Source: Bradyrhizobium sp. 138 (GTDB taxonomy: Bacteria > Pseudomonadota > Alphaproteobacteria > Rhizobiales > Xanthobacteraceae). From it: a stretch of 64,000 nucleotides of DNA. The notes below the pieces were generated by a model. It did no database searches. It saw only the letters and a program-made list of their open reading frames with translations, and was not told the DNA's origin. A program made the translations under genes and the position numbers. This document shows positions 1 through 8,374 of this stretch, one piece after another (within the stretch, counting starts at the first letter, position 1; each line of letters begins with the position of its first letter). The stretch is taken from NCBI RefSeq assembly GCF_023074075.1, contig NZ_JADPKT010000022.1, positions 1 through 64,000 of the forward strand. Direction: 5' to 3'.

Positions 1-83
1 CGCCCGCCATATTCGAAAGTGTACTGTGCTTGAGCAGCTGTACTCGCCAAAAGGAATGCGGCCGCGGCCAACAGCTTCCTCAT
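1..83 (-). CDS. Secreted protein, N-terminal fragment (runs off window)
   Basis: Only the first 27 codons are visible; the gene continues beyond the left edge. They encode a Sec signal peptide: MRK, then an Ala/Leu-rich core, then a likely cleavage site after AQA, with mature sequence beginning QYTFEYGG. An AGGAG ribosome binding site lies 6 nt before this ATG; a second ATG two codons upstream touches the AGGAG and is less likely. A CRP-like palindrome lies about 60 bp upstream. The product is exported; its function cannot be read from this fragment. Confidence 0.6.
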   Translation of the reverse strand, partial: MRKLLAAAAFLLASTAAQAQYTFEYGG

Positions 84-143
84 TTCCATCTCCTGAGCAG
101 ATAGTCCCCGGACCGACGCTTACGCCCCGGCTCGATCGCAAAA

Positions 144-159
144 AGTGATCTAGATCACT
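144..159. promoter_or_regulatory. CRP/FNR-type palindrome
   Basis: AGTGATCTAGATCACT is a perfect 16-bp palindrome. It matches the CRP consensus core (TGTGA-N6-TCACA) except for one base in each half. It lies about 60 bp upstream of the truncated secreted-protein gene at the left edge, a usual activator distance. It is not a canonical FixK box (TTGA-N6-TCAA). The rest of the 84-269 gap shows no gene. Confidence 0.5.
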
Positions 160-269
160 GTTCTCGGTATGAGTCGTGCTCGCGCCGACCTTGGTTCAAT
201 AACGCCGAACTCGGCCTGGAGTTGGGCGGGGCGCCCTCCGCGCCTGATCAGCGAAAATCAGCGGCCCGT

Positions 270-770
270 CTACTTCCGCGGACAACCCGCGTTGGCCGCC
301 TGTTGGGCGCGGCCAAGCGCTGCGTCGTTCGCTCTATGGGCATGAACATCGACCGAACCAACGAGGCAGGCTTTTGCGCCGCTGATCGCGAACACGGAGA
401 GCTCCTGGAGCTCCTTCTCATCCTCGCCGACCTTTCGCCAGGTGCGGATCACCGCGGCCCTCGGTACGCCGGCACGCATGATCCATTGCACCTTTTCGCC
501 AAACGATTTGCGGGCGCCGCGCCATTGCGCAGTCGGCCCGGACAACTTCTCGATTGCGCTCCGAGGCGCAATCGTGACCGATACGATGTTGCCTTCGTCG
601 GCAAAGCTCACCACGTAGCCGGCCGGACCCGGGCAGGTCCACAGACCAAGCTCGTCCGTCGACTCGTCCTTGCAGGCCGGTCCGGTCGCGGGTGTGAACT
701 TCGACTGTGCGAGCGCACCGTGGACCCCGCTGATCCCGAGCACAATTGCGACCGCAAATTCCCTTCGCAT
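270..770 (-). CDS. Secreted protein of unknown function
   Basis: 166 aa. The N-terminus (MRREFAVAIVLGISGVHGALAQ) is a Sec signal peptide with cleavage expected after ALA or AQS. The mature part has four Cys (PACKDE, LWTCPG, KACLVG, AGCPRK), suggesting disulfides in the periplasm, and a beta-rich middle (GYVVSFADEG). I do not recognise a named domain. The start codon is one base after the stop of the upstream pheC-like gene on the same strand, so the two are probably co-translated. No clear ribosome binding site of its own is visible, which fits coupling. Confidence 0.6.
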   Translation of the reverse strand: MRREFAVAIVLGISGVHGALAQSKFTPATGPACKDESTDELGLWTCPGPAGYVVSFADEGNIVSVTIAPRSAIEKLSGPTAQWRGARKSFGEKVQWIMRAGVPRAAVIRTWRKVGEDEKELQELSVFAISGAKACLVGSVDVHAHRANDAALGRAQQAANAGCPRK

Positions 771-771
771 G

Positions 772-1551
772 TCAGTCGAACCAGGCGGCGTAGATCTTCT
801 TGTAGCTGCCGTCTTCCATGGAAATGTGCAGCCATTGGTCCACGAAGGCCTTCAGCGCCATGTCGCGCTGGAGCCAATAGGCCTTCTCGGAGAAGTCGAA
901 CGGTTTCTCGGGATGCACCGCGCAGAGCACGCCGGCGTGCTGCTTCTGCTGATAGCGCGTCTCGGAGGCGTCCGTCATCATCAGATCGGCATTGCCCTTG
1001 GCGATCTCCTCGAAGATCACCGTGTTGTCGGGGAAGACGGTGATGTCGGCATCCCTGATGTTGGCGCGCGCGAAGCGCTCATTGGTGCCGCCGGGATTGA
1101 CGATGATTCGGGTGCCCTTCTTGTCGATATCGGCGATGCTCTGGTACTTGCCGACGTCGGCGCAGCGGGCGATCGGCGTCTTGCCCTCGCGCATGATCGG
1201 CATCGAGAAGAAACCCTTCTTCTGCCGGTCGAGCGTGACCGAGACGCCGCCCATCGCCATGTCGAACTGGTCGGCCTCGAAATCCTTCATCAGCTTCGGC
1301 CAAGCCGTCGGGACGAATTCGACCTTGACCCCCAGCGCCTTGCCGAGCGCTTGCGCCATGTCGACATCAAAGCCGCTGAACTGCTGCGTCGCCTTGTCCA
1401 GATAGGTGAAGGGCTTGTAGTCGCCGGTCATGCCGACGCGTAACGTGCCGCGCTTGACGATCTCGTCGAGCCGCGAGGGCGCCTGCTGCGCGTGAGCCGA
1501 GACATTCACCAGCAACGCCACGGCCAAAGCCGTCAAGATTCGAACGATCAT
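772..1551 (-). CDS. pheC: Periplasmic cyclohexadienyl dehydratase / family 3 solute-binding protein
   Basis: 259 aa with a Sec signal peptide (to SAHAQ) and a periplasmic binding-protein fold. Its motifs match secreted PheC dehydratases of Pseudomonas as I remember them: VGMTGDYKPFT, GFDVDMAQALG, INVPGGTNER-like VNPGGTNERFARAN, ADLMMTDASE, CAVHPEKPFDFSEKAYWL and YVDQWLH-like FVDQWLH. PheC converts prephenate or arogenate to phenylpyruvate or phenylalanine outside the cytoplasm. The start was chosen at the ATG with GGAAAAGAG directly upstream; an ATG five codons earlier is possible. The alternative is a plain amino-acid ABC binding protein, but no permease is adjacent. It is coupled to the small secreted protein downstream. 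Confidence 0.75.
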   Translation of the reverse strand: MIVRILTALAVALLVNVSAHAQQAPSRLDEIVKRGTLRVGMTGDYKPFTYLDKATQQFSGFDVDMAQALGKALGVKVEFVPTAWPKLMKDFEADQFDMAMGGVSVTLDRQKKGFFSMPIMREGKTPIARCADVGKYQSIADIDKKGTRIIVNPGGTNERFARANIRDADITVFPDNTVIFEEIAKGNADLMMTDASETRYQQKQHAGVLCAVHPEKPFDFSEKAYWLQRDMALKAFVDQWLHISMEDGSYKKIYAAWFD

Positions 1552-1652
1552 CTCTTTTCCACCCATGCTCGAGCTGTCATTGTGCAGCTCTTGAGGTGTG
1601 GATTTAGACCAGATGCCCGTCGCAGGCGAGGCAGAATTGAAGGAATTCAGAG

Positions 1653-2162
1653 GTGACGATCTCGATATACGAGGCCTCGGCTGGCCTCTTCGTGCCTTAC
1701 TTGCGCAACCTGTCCGCTTTGCTCGACAAGGGCGTTGCCTATGCCGAGGCCCGCAAGTTCAACCCGACGGTCCTGCTCGGCATGCGAATGGCGCCGAACA
1801 TGTACGATCTGGCGCAGCAGGTCGGCGAGGCCTGCCGTCATGCCACCGTTGCGCCGGCCTTGCTGGCGCAGCGCGAGCCCGTGGCGCTACCGGCCCTGGA
1901 GCACGACATGGCCGGGCTTCAGGCGCGCATCGCGACGTCCATCGAGTTCATCGAAAGCCTTCCACGCGCCGAGATCGACGCGGCGGCGGAAAGGAATGTC
2001 TTCTTCAGGCTGAAGAATGGGACCGAGCTGCCCTTCACCGGGCGGACGCTGCTGCTGACGTTCAGCGTTCCGCAGTTCTTCTTTCACGTCACGACGGCCT
2101 ACGACCTGTTGCGGCACGCCGGCGTCGAACTCGTGAAGAAGGATTATCTCGGGAGGAAGTAG
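1653..2162 (+). CDS. DUF1993 family protein
   Basis: 169 aa cytoplasmic protein, GTG start with AAGGA about 9 nt upstream. The sequence resembles DUF1993, a DinB-like four-helix family: an N-terminal helix with LSALLDKGVAYAEARKF, the segment RMAPNMYDLAQQV, a central RTLLLTFSVPQFFFHVTTAY and a C-terminal DLLRHAGVELVKKDYLG, which is the family's usual ending. Biochemical function is not known for the family. It is transcribed alone and converges on the next minus-strand gene, with a long perfect hairpin between them. Confidence 0.75.
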   Translation: MTISIYEASAGLFVPYLRNLSALLDKGVAYAEARKFNPTVLLGMRMAPNMYDLAQQVGEACRHATVAPALLAQREPVALPALEHDMAGLQARIATSIEFIESLPRAEIDAAAERNVFFRLKNGTELPFTGRTLLLTFSVPQFFFHVTTAYDLLRHAGVELVKKDYLGRK

Positions 2163-2173
2163 TTGGAGGGCGC

Positions 2174-2210
2174 GGTCTTTCACCTCTCCCTTCGGGAGAG
2201 GTGAAAGACC
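2174..2210. terminator. Perfect 17-bp hairpin between convergent genes
   Basis: GGTCTTTCACCTCTCCC pairs perfectly with GGGAGAGGTGAAAGACC around a 3-nt TTC loop. It sits between the stops of the DUF1993 gene and the acidic-repeat gene, so it can act in both directions. No long T tract follows on either side. Confidence 0.65.
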
Positions 2211-2223
2211 TCCGGCCGGAGCC

Positions 2224-2733
2224 TTAGGCTTCGCCCTTGCGCTCGTAGTCGGCGAGCGAGCTGCGGCCGGCGATCTCGCTGCGCAGCTCTTCGAAGCGCC
2301 GATGCGCCTCGTGCTCCTGTGCGTCGACGAAATGCACCGCGGCCTCGCTCGTCATGGGGCCGCTGACCACGGGCGCGGATTGCTCGCCGATGGTCTCATG
2401 GACGTAGAACTGGTCGTCGTCGCCGCGATGGACCGTCCATTTGAGACGAATCGCCACCATCGGCCCGGGCCCGACCTTGCTGTAGCCGTCGGCATCGCTG
2501 TGCTCCGGCACCAGCGGTTGCTCCTCGACGACCGGATGCTCTTCGACTAACGGATGCTCTTCTACCGCCGGATACTCGTCCACGACCCGATGCTCGTCGG
2601 AACCCGCGTGCTCGCGCTCTCCGGCAACCATGATCTCGGTCTCGGTCTTGCGAATGACGAGAACGGGCTCGGGGTTCTCCAGGATGCTGGCGATGGTCGC
2701 CAGCGTGTGGTCGGTTGGATCGATCTCTGACAA
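2224..2733 (-). CDS. Acidic protein with VEEHP hexapeptide repeats
   Basis: 169 aa, no signal peptide or membrane segment, so probably cytoplasmic. Residues about 46-80 hold five imperfect hexapeptides of the form V-(E/D)-E-(H/Y/Q)-P-(A/L/V), for example VEEHPL, VEEHPV and VEEQPL. The second half has a WTVHRGDDDQFYVHE segment and a charged C-terminal helix (VHFVDAQEHEAHRRFEELRSE). The N-terminus begins MSEIDPTDHTLATIASILE. No named domain is recognised; the repeat is likely a disordered linker. Codon use matches the neighbours. Confidence 0.55.
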   Translation of the reverse strand: MSEIDPTDHTLATIASILENPEPVLVIRKTETEIMVAGEREHAGSDEHRVVDEYPAVEEHPLVEEHPVVEEQPLVPEHSDADGYSKVGPGPMVAIRLKWTVHRGDDDQFYVHETIGEQSAPVVSGPMTSEAAVHFVDAQEHEAHRRFEELRSEIAGRSSLADYERKGEA

Positions 2734-2906
2734 GGGTTCATCCTCCAGCTCGGCACGACCGGCTCGTAATGTCCCGCTGCCGCCGCGCTTCCGCCTCCAT
2801 TACGCGCGTTTGATTAAGGCTGAGTTGGGGCCCGATCTGCACCAAAATGGGACGTATTCTGGCCTTCCGAAGGCGGGCGCTTCTGTCGCCCGCCCGGAGC
2901 TTCGGC

Positions 2907-3896
2907 TCAGCCCAGCACATCCTGGTTGATGACGTTCTGGCGGATGGGATCGCCGTCCAGGACACTGAGAATGTTGCGGGCGGTCTGCTCGCTCATGCGC
3001 TGGACCGCCTCGACCGTGACGCCGGCAACGTGCGGGGCAATGATGACGTTGGGCAATGCGAACAGCGCATTGCCGATCGGCGGCGGCTCCACTTCGAAGA
3101 CGTCGATGCCGGCGCCGGCGAGCTTGCCGGAGACCAGGGCGTCGTAGAGCGCGGCTTCCTTGACGATGCCGCCGCGCGCCGTGTTGATGAGATAGGATCT
3201 CGGCTTCATCCGGTCGATCCGTGCCGCATCGAACAGCCCGATCGTCTCCGGCGTCTTCGGGCAGTGGATGGTGACGAAATCGGCGTGAGCCAATGCGGCA
3301 TCGAGATCGGTGACGGGCTCGCAACCGGCAGCCTTGATCTCAGAGGCAGGCTTGTAGGGATCGTAGACCTGCACGTTCATTTCCATCGCGAGGCACCGCT
3401 TGGCGGTACGGCTGCCGATGCGGCCGAAGCCGATGACCAGCAGTGTCTTGCCGTAGAGATCGAACGGCAGCATGCCGAGCCGGTCGGCCCATTTGCCGTC
3501 CTTGACACAGGCGTGCAGCTCCTGCGCTCGCTTGGCGAGCGTCAGCATCATGAACAGGGCCGCTTCCGCGACCGAAGGCGAGTTCGCGCTGCCCGCAACC
3601 ATCAGCGGCACCTTGCGGCAGGAGAGGGCGGGCACGTCGACGGCATCGTAGCCGACACCGATGCGGGTCACTACCTGCATGCCGCGGGACGCCTCGAGCT
3701 CGGTCTCGCCGAAAGCGGTGGCGCCGAGCGCCACGCCATGGACCGGCGCGTGGCTCTTCAGCAAGGCCTCGAAATCCCCGGCGGAGATCAGGTTCGGAAA
3801 TTCGACGAGCTCGATATCGTCGCGCTGGGTGAGGAGGGCGCGCGCCCCTTGCGACAAAGTTTGCGTAACGAAAATCTTCTTCTTGTTGGTCGCCAT
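2907..3896 (-). CDS. D-2-hydroxyacid dehydrogenase, NAD-dependent
   Basis: 329 aa, the usual length for the family that includes phosphoglycerate and glyoxylate reductases. The Rossmann motif GFGRIG is followed by an acidic residue (VQVYDPYKP), which favours NAD over NADP. The catalytic Arg (NTARGG), Glu (VFEVEPP) and His (IAPHVAG) are all present. It would interconvert a 2-keto acid and a D-2-hydroxy acid in the cytoplasm. It lies 34 nt behind the ABC ATPase gene and is probably the last gene of that operon, so its substrate may derive from the imported sugar or sugar acid. An AGGGGACG binding site precedes the ATG. Confidence 0.85.
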   Translation of the reverse strand: MATNKKKIFVTQTLSQGARALLTQRDDIELVEFPNLISAGDFEALLKSHAPVHGVALGATAFGETELEASRGMQVVTRIGVGYDAVDVPALSCRKVPLMVAGSANSPSVAEAALFMMLTLAKRAQELHACVKDGKWADRLGMLPFDLYGKTLLVIGFGRIGSRTAKRCLAMEMNVQVYDPYKPASEIKAAGCEPVTDLDAALAHADFVTIHCPKTPETIGLFDAARIDRMKPRSYLINTARGGIVKEAALYDALVSGKLAGAGIDVFEVEPPPIGNALFALPNVIIAPHVAGVTVEAVQRMSEQTARNILSVLDGDPIRQNVINQDVLG

Positions 3897-3930
3897 CGTC
3901 CCCTGCCTGCGCGAGTTTCTTGGACCGGCG

Positions 3931-5031
3931 TCACAACACGACGCCGGTCGCCTCGTTTAGCAGGTGCATATTGTTGAGGTCCATCGCCAAACGCATGGGT
4001 GCCCCGTCCTTGGCGCCGGCATTGGGATTGACGCGGCCGCAAACCGGCGTGCCGTCGAGCCCGAAATAGACCAGCGTCTCCATTCCCATCGGCTCGGTGA
4101 CGTCGAGCACGGTGTCGAAGCTCTCGACGCCCGGCTCGAGATGCGCATGCGACTCGGTGAGATGCTCGGGCCGGAGGCCGAGCAGCAGCTTGTCGGTGCG
4201 CGGCAGCGCATTGTAGCGCGCGGCACGGGCCGGCGGCAGCGCAAAGGCAATGCGGTCGGTGAGGCGGATCTGGAGCGTGCCGCCGACATCCTCGAGACGG
4301 CAGGGGATGAAGTTCATCGCGGGCGAGCCGATGAAGCCGGCGACGAAGCGCGTGGCCGGCTTGTGGTAGAGCTCGTTCGGCGTGCCGATCTGCTCGATGC
4401 GGCCCTTGTTCATCACCACGACGCGGTCGGCCAGCGTCATCGCCTCGACCTGGTCGTGGGTGACGTAGACGGTGGTGGTGCGCACCTTCTGGTGCACCTT
4501 CTTGATCTCGATCCGCATCTGCACGCGGAGTTTCGCGTCGAGATTGGACAGCGGCTCGTCGAACAGGAAGACCTTTGGATTGCGCACGATGGCCCGGCCC
4601 ATGGCGACGCGCTGGCGCTGGCCGCCGGAGAGCTGCTTCGGCTTGCGGTCGATCAGATCCGTGATGTCGAGGAGGCGCGCAGCTTCCGTCACCCGCGCCT
4701 TGATCTCGGCCTTGGGATAGTGCTTCAGGCGCAGCCCGAATGACATGTTCTCCGCGACCGTCATGTGCGGGTAGAGCGCGTAATTCTGGAACACCATCGC
4801 GATGTCGCGGTCCTTCGGCGGCACGTCGTTGACGACGTCGCCGCCGATCATGATGTCGCCGTCGCTGATGTCCTCGAGGCCTGCGATCATGCGCAGCGTC
4901 GTCGACTTGCCGCAGCCCGAAGGTCCCACCAGCACGATGAACTCATGGTCTGCGATGTCGAGGTCGATGCCGCGCACGGCTTCGACATCGTCGTAACGCT
5001 TAACTACCTTCCGCAAAGCAACGTCAGCCAT
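3931..5031 (-). CDS. ABC transporter ATP-binding protein, MalK/UgpC type
   Basis: 366 aa. Walker A GPSGCGKST, Q-loop in VFQNYALYPHMT, signature LSGGQRQRVAMGRA, Walker B VFLFDEPLSNLDAKL and the switch His (YVTHDQ) are complete. The C-terminal third is the TOBE/OB region (RPEHLTES) found in carbohydrate importers of the CUT1 class. It powers the two permeases encoded just upstream on the same strand (6-nt gap) with the binding protein at the head of the operon. The substrate cannot be fixed from sequence; sugars, polyols or glycerol phosphate are typical. Confidence 0.9.
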   Translation of the reverse strand: MADVALRKVVKRYDDVEAVRGIDLDIADHEFIVLVGPSGCGKSTTLRMIAGLEDISDGDIMIGGDVVNDVPPKDRDIAMVFQNYALYPHMTVAENMSFGLRLKHYPKAEIKARVTEAARLLDITDLIDRKPKQLSGGQRQRVAMGRAIVRNPKVFLFDEPLSNLDAKLRVQMRIEIKKVHQKVRTTTVYVTHDQVEAMTLADRVVVMNKGRIEQIGTPNELYHKPATRFVAGFIGSPAMNFIPCRLEDVGGTLQIRLTDRIAFALPPARAARYNALPRTDKLLLGLRPEHLTESHAHLEPGVESFDTVLDVTEPMGMETLVYFGLDGTPVCGRVNPNAGAKDGAPMRLAMDLNNMHLLNEATGVVL

Positions 5032-5037
5032 GAGCTA

Positions 5038-5949
5038 TCAACCCTTTGTCGCGCCAGCGGTCAGGCCGGCAATGTAGTAGTCCATCAGGAAGGCGTAGAT
5101 GATGAGCGGCGGCGCAGCGCCGAGCAGCGCGCCGGTCATGATCTGTCCCCAGTTGAACACGTCACCCTTGATCAGCGTGGTGGTGATGCCGACCGGCAAG
5201 ACGAGCTGGTCGATCGACGTCGTGAACACCAGCGGATAGAGGAACTGCGCCCAGGACACCGTGAAGGCGAAGATCGTCGCCGCGATCAGCCCGGGCAGCG
5301 CGACGGGGATGAAGATCCGTGTCAAGGTCTGCAGCCAGGAGGCGCCGTCGATGAGAGCGGCCTCGTCCAGCTCCTTCGGGATCGAGGCGAAATAGCCGAT
5401 CATGATCCAGGTGCAGAACGGCACGGTCAGCATCGGATAGACGAACAGCAGCACGTACCATCTATTGAGCAGCGTGATGCCAGTGATGTCCTGGACGGCC
5501 GCGAGCATCTTGAACAGCGGAATGAACAGCAGGCTGTCCGGAATCAGGTAGGTGAGAAACACGCCGGTGGCGAGCGTCGTCGAGCCCCAGAACTTCATCC
5601 GTGCCAGCGCAAAGGCCGACGGGATGCTGATCAGCATGGTGATGATCACGACCACGATCGAGACCATCGACGAATTCCAGAAAAACCGCAGGAACTGGTT
5701 CGAGGTCAAAAGCTCGACATAGTTCGACAGCGTGGGGTGGAACACCCACCAGGGATTGGTCGCTGCCGAGATCTCCGCGCTGCTCTTGAGCGACGTGATC
5801 AGCATGTAGAGCGGCGGCGTAAGCGAGAAGATCGCGAACAGCACGAGGAAGAAGTAGGACCAGCGCAGCGCCCAGGCGCGGTCGCGGCTCATGCTGCCAT
5901 ATTTGACCTTGCGCGTCGGTCCTGCCTTGTCGATTGCGAGCGTGCTCAT
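5038..5949 (-). CDS. ABC sugar permease, MalG/UgpE type
   Basis: 303 aa inner-membrane protein with about six helices. The EAA loop (KELDEAALIDGASWLQTLTRI) occurs where the ATPase docks, followed by the typical FIPVALPGLIA. The first helix (YFFLVLFAIFSLTPPLYMLI) starts near residue 33. Its ATG shares one base with the stop of the partner permease (TGATG), implying translational coupling. Together they form the channel of the CUT1 importer. Confidence 0.88.
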   Translation of the reverse strand: MSTLAIDKAGPTRKVKYGSMSRDRAWALRWSYFFLVLFAIFSLTPPLYMLITSLKSSAEISAATNPWWVFHPTLSNYVELLTSNQFLRFFWNSSMVSIVVVIITMLISIPSAFALARMKFWGSTTLATGVFLTYLIPDSLLFIPLFKMLAAVQDITGITLLNRWYVLLFVYPMLTVPFCTWIMIGYFASIPKELDEAALIDGASWLQTLTRIFIPVALPGLIAATIFAFTVSWAQFLYPLVFTTSIDQLVLPVGITTTLIKGDVFNWGQIMTGALLGAAPPLIIYAFLMDYYIAGLTAGATKG

Positions 5950-6887
5950 CAGGCTTCGTTCCCGCGTTTGGAGACATCGCGTAGGATGAAGATCGCCGCT
6001 ACGGCGAGGATCGGGACCATGAACAGCGAGACGCTAGCGCCGAGCGGAATGTCGCTGCCCTCGATGCCGACCTTGAAGGCCCAGGTCGCAAAGATGTGAG
6101 TTCGATCCAGCGGACCGCCCGACGTCAGGATCCGGACGATATCGAAATTGGCGAAGGTGACGATGAGCGAGAACAGGGTGGTGATGGCGATGATATTGCG
6201 CATCATCGGAAGGGTAATGAACCAGATCTTCTGCCACCAATTGGCACCGTCGATCGCGGCCGCCTCGTAGAGCTGGTCCGGCACCGATTTCAGCGCCGCC
6301 AGGTACATGATCATGAAGAACGGCGCGCCGTACCAGACGTTGACGAGAATGACGGAAAAACGCGCCCACAAGGTATCGCCGAGCCAGTTGATGGGGCCGA
6401 TGCCGAAGAAGGAGAGCGTGTAGTTGAAGGCGCTGTAGGACGGATCGAACAGCCACAGCCAGGCCAGCGTGCTCATCGCCGGCGGGATGACCCAGGGCAC
6501 CAGCAGCATGCCGCGCCATTTGCGCTGGCCCTTGGCCGGAATGTTGTGCACGAAATGCGCGACGATGAAGCCCAGCAGCGCCTTGAAGAACACGGCGGTG
6601 ATCGCGAAGATGCAGGATTGCTTCACCACCATCCAGAACGTGTCGCGATTGAACAGGAATGTGAAGTTGCCGAAGCCGACGAACTTCTGCATCGACTTGT
6701 TCAGGGAGGCGAGGTGGATGGAATAGACAGCGGGGTAGAGCACGAGCAGCGTGATCAGCAGGATCAGCGGCAGCGTCAGGAAGAACGCCACCGTCGATTT
6801 GCGTCCCATGGCATTGCGGAGGCCGGTACGCTTGCGGGCGCCCGTTGGACGGACCACGCGACCTTGCTCAACGACGACGTCAGCCAT
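5949..6887 (-). CDS. ABC sugar permease, MalF/UgpA type
   Basis: 312 aa inner-membrane protein. The EAA motif is DQLYEAAAIDGANWWQKIW, with the usual ITLPMMRNII after it. Length and helix pattern fit the shorter MalF-like subunits without a large periplasmic loop. It is separated from the upstream binding-protein gene by 146 nt that contain an imperfect stem-loop, which may keep binding-protein mRNA in excess over permease mRNA. Confidence 0.88.
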   Translation of the reverse strand: MADVVVEQGRVVRPTGARKRTGLRNAMGRKSTVAFFLTLPLILLITLLVLYPAVYSIHLASLNKSMQKFVGFGNFTFLFNRDTFWMVVKQSCIFAITAVFFKALLGFIVAHFVHNIPAKGQRKWRGMLLVPWVIPPAMSTLAWLWLFDPSYSAFNYTLSFFGIGPINWLGDTLWARFSVILVNVWYGAPFFMIMYLAALKSVPDQLYEAAAIDGANWWQKIWFITLPMMRNIIAITTLFSLIVTFANFDIVRILTSGGPLDRTHIFATWAFKVGIEGSDIPLGASVSLFMVPILAVAAIFILRDVSKRGNEA

Positions 6888-6990
6888 GACATAGCTTCCT
6901 TGAAGACAGCTTCCTTGAAGAATGTTGAACGGGAGGCCGGCCCTGTCGGTCGGTTTCCCTGCGGCAGATCGGGAACCAGGAGTTGCCCCG

Positions 6991-7017
6991 GCGGCTCACG
7001 CGCGAGGCGTGAACCGC
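6991..7017 (-). terminator. Intercistronic stem-loop after binding-protein gene
   Basis: GCGGCTCACGC pairs with GCGTGAACCGC with one mismatch around a 5-nt loop. It lies in the 146-nt gap between the binding-protein gene and the first permease gene. No T tract follows on the minus strand, so stabilisation of the upstream mRNA or partial attenuation is more likely than full termination. Confidence 0.4.
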
Positions 7018-7033
7018 CATGGCACACCCCCGG

Positions 7034-8374
7034 CTAACTCCGCATGAAGCCTTCGCACTCGCCCTCTGCCCAGGCGAGCGTGGTCTCCATCTTCTCGCCT
7101 TGCGAGAAACGCAGCGCCATCTTTGTCAGCGTCGCCTGGAAGTAGATCTGCTGTGCGACCTTGGGCGGCGCCGGTGACGCCGCAATCGACAGCGTCTGAT
7201 GGTTGTACGGGTTCGGATAGTGATAGAGCGTGCCTTTCGGCGGCCCTTCCTCCTGCCACGTCTTCAGCGTCGTCATGTTCGCGTAGGCGGGCAGATCGTA
7301 ACCGCCGCTTGCCGCGACGAACTTTTCGATCGACGACGGCTGTGACAGATGGGTGAGGAGACTCTTGGCGGCTTCCTTGTTCTTGCTGAAGCTCCAGAGA
7401 CCCCAGAAGTAGGGAAGATAGGGCGCGAAGCGGCCCTTCGGCCCGGCGGGGAAGCCGTGGGTCCAGCATTGCTCGGCGACCTGAGGCGCGTCGCGCCTGG
7501 CGACGGCCCAGGCGCTCGGCGGGTTCAGGATCATCGCGCCGCGGCCGGAGATCAGCCATTTGTTGTTCGAGGCGTCATCCCAGGACGGCGCGTCCGGCGG
7601 CAGGAAGGTAATCAGCTTCTTGTAGTATTCGAGGGCCTGGCGAACCGCGTCGGTCTTCACCGTGACGTCGCCCTTGGCGTTGACGAGCTCCGCTCCGAAC
7701 GACTGGAAGATCGCGCCCGCAGTGTCGACGCTGTCGGTGGTTTCGCCGAGGCCGATACCGAAGGGGAAGCCGCCCTTCTGGCAGGCCTCGGCCGCCTTCA
7801 GGAACGTGTCCAGGGTCCAGTTGTCGGCTTTCGGCGGCGCCCCTACCGGATACATTTCCTGGACGTCGATGCCGGCGTGCTTCTTCATCAGATCGATACG
7901 GGAGCAGGGGCCCTTGATCTGGCTGCCCGGAGTCGCGGGTATGGCGAGCCATTTGCCGCCGGCCTGGCCGAGATATTTGACGGTCCCGTTGACGTCGCCG
8001 TTCTGCTTGACGAGCGGCTCCATGACGTCGTTGAGCGGCTCGAGGTTTTCCGCATAGGCGTGTGGCCACCAGGTCGGCATCTGCAGGATGTCGTGGCCGG
8101 ATTTGGCCTGGGCTTCCGCTGCGACCGTGAGCTGGATCTTGTTGTTGTTGCTGGTGATGTAGTCGATGGAGACTTCGACCTTCTCCTTGGCGGCCCACTC
8201 GTTGACGAGATCGGTCGAGGCCTTGTTGGCGTTTGGCACCCAATGGTCCCAGAAGCCGATTGAGAGCTTGCCGGCGGCGTAAGCGCCCCGGACATAGGGC
8301 GCCGTGATCAGCGCCGCGGAGGACATTGCAGTGGCAGCCACAAATTGACGTCGCGTCAGTGTCTTGCGTGACAT
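7034..8374 (-). CDS. ABC sugar-binding protein (extracellular family 1)
   Basis: 446 aa. The N-terminus has a twin-arginine signal (TRRQFVAATAMSSAALITAP) followed by YVRGAYA, so it is exported folded by Tat. The rest is a cluster-B binding protein (IGFWDHWVPNANKA near the start, FPFGIGLGETTDS, ISGRGAMILNPPSAW). It captures the substrate in the periplasm and passes it to the two permeases downstream. It is the first gene of the operon. GAGGAAACGAG precedes the ATG. A perfect CGTGAA-CAA-TTCACG dyad lies about 100 bp upstream. Confidence 0.88.
   Translation of the reverse strand: MSRKTLTRRQFVAATAMSSAALITAPYVRGAYAAGKLSIGFWDHWVPNANKASTDLVNEWAAKEKVEVSIDYITSNNNKIQLTVAAEAQAKSGHDILQMPTWWPHAYAENLEPLNDVMEPLVKQNGDVNGTVKYLGQAGGKWLAIPATPGSQIKGPCSRIDLMKKHAGIDVQEMYPVGAPPKADNWTLDTFLKAAEACQKGGFPFGIGLGETTDSVDTAGAIFQSFGAELVNAKGDVTVKTDAVRQALEYYKKLITFLPPDAPSWDDASNNKWLISGRGAMILNPPSAWAVARRDAPQVAEQCWTHGFPAGPKGRFAPYLPYFWGLWSFSKNKEAAKSLLTHLSQPSSIEKFVAASGGYDLPAYANMTTLKTWQEEGPPKGTLYHYPNPYNHQTLSIAASPAPPKVAQQIYFQATLTKMALRFSQGEKMETTLAWAEGECEGFMRS

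Noticed and set aside
4765..6099. Plus-strand 444-codon frame
   Set aside because: Antisense to the sugar permease and ATPase genes; His/Arg/Asp-rich composition without motifs.
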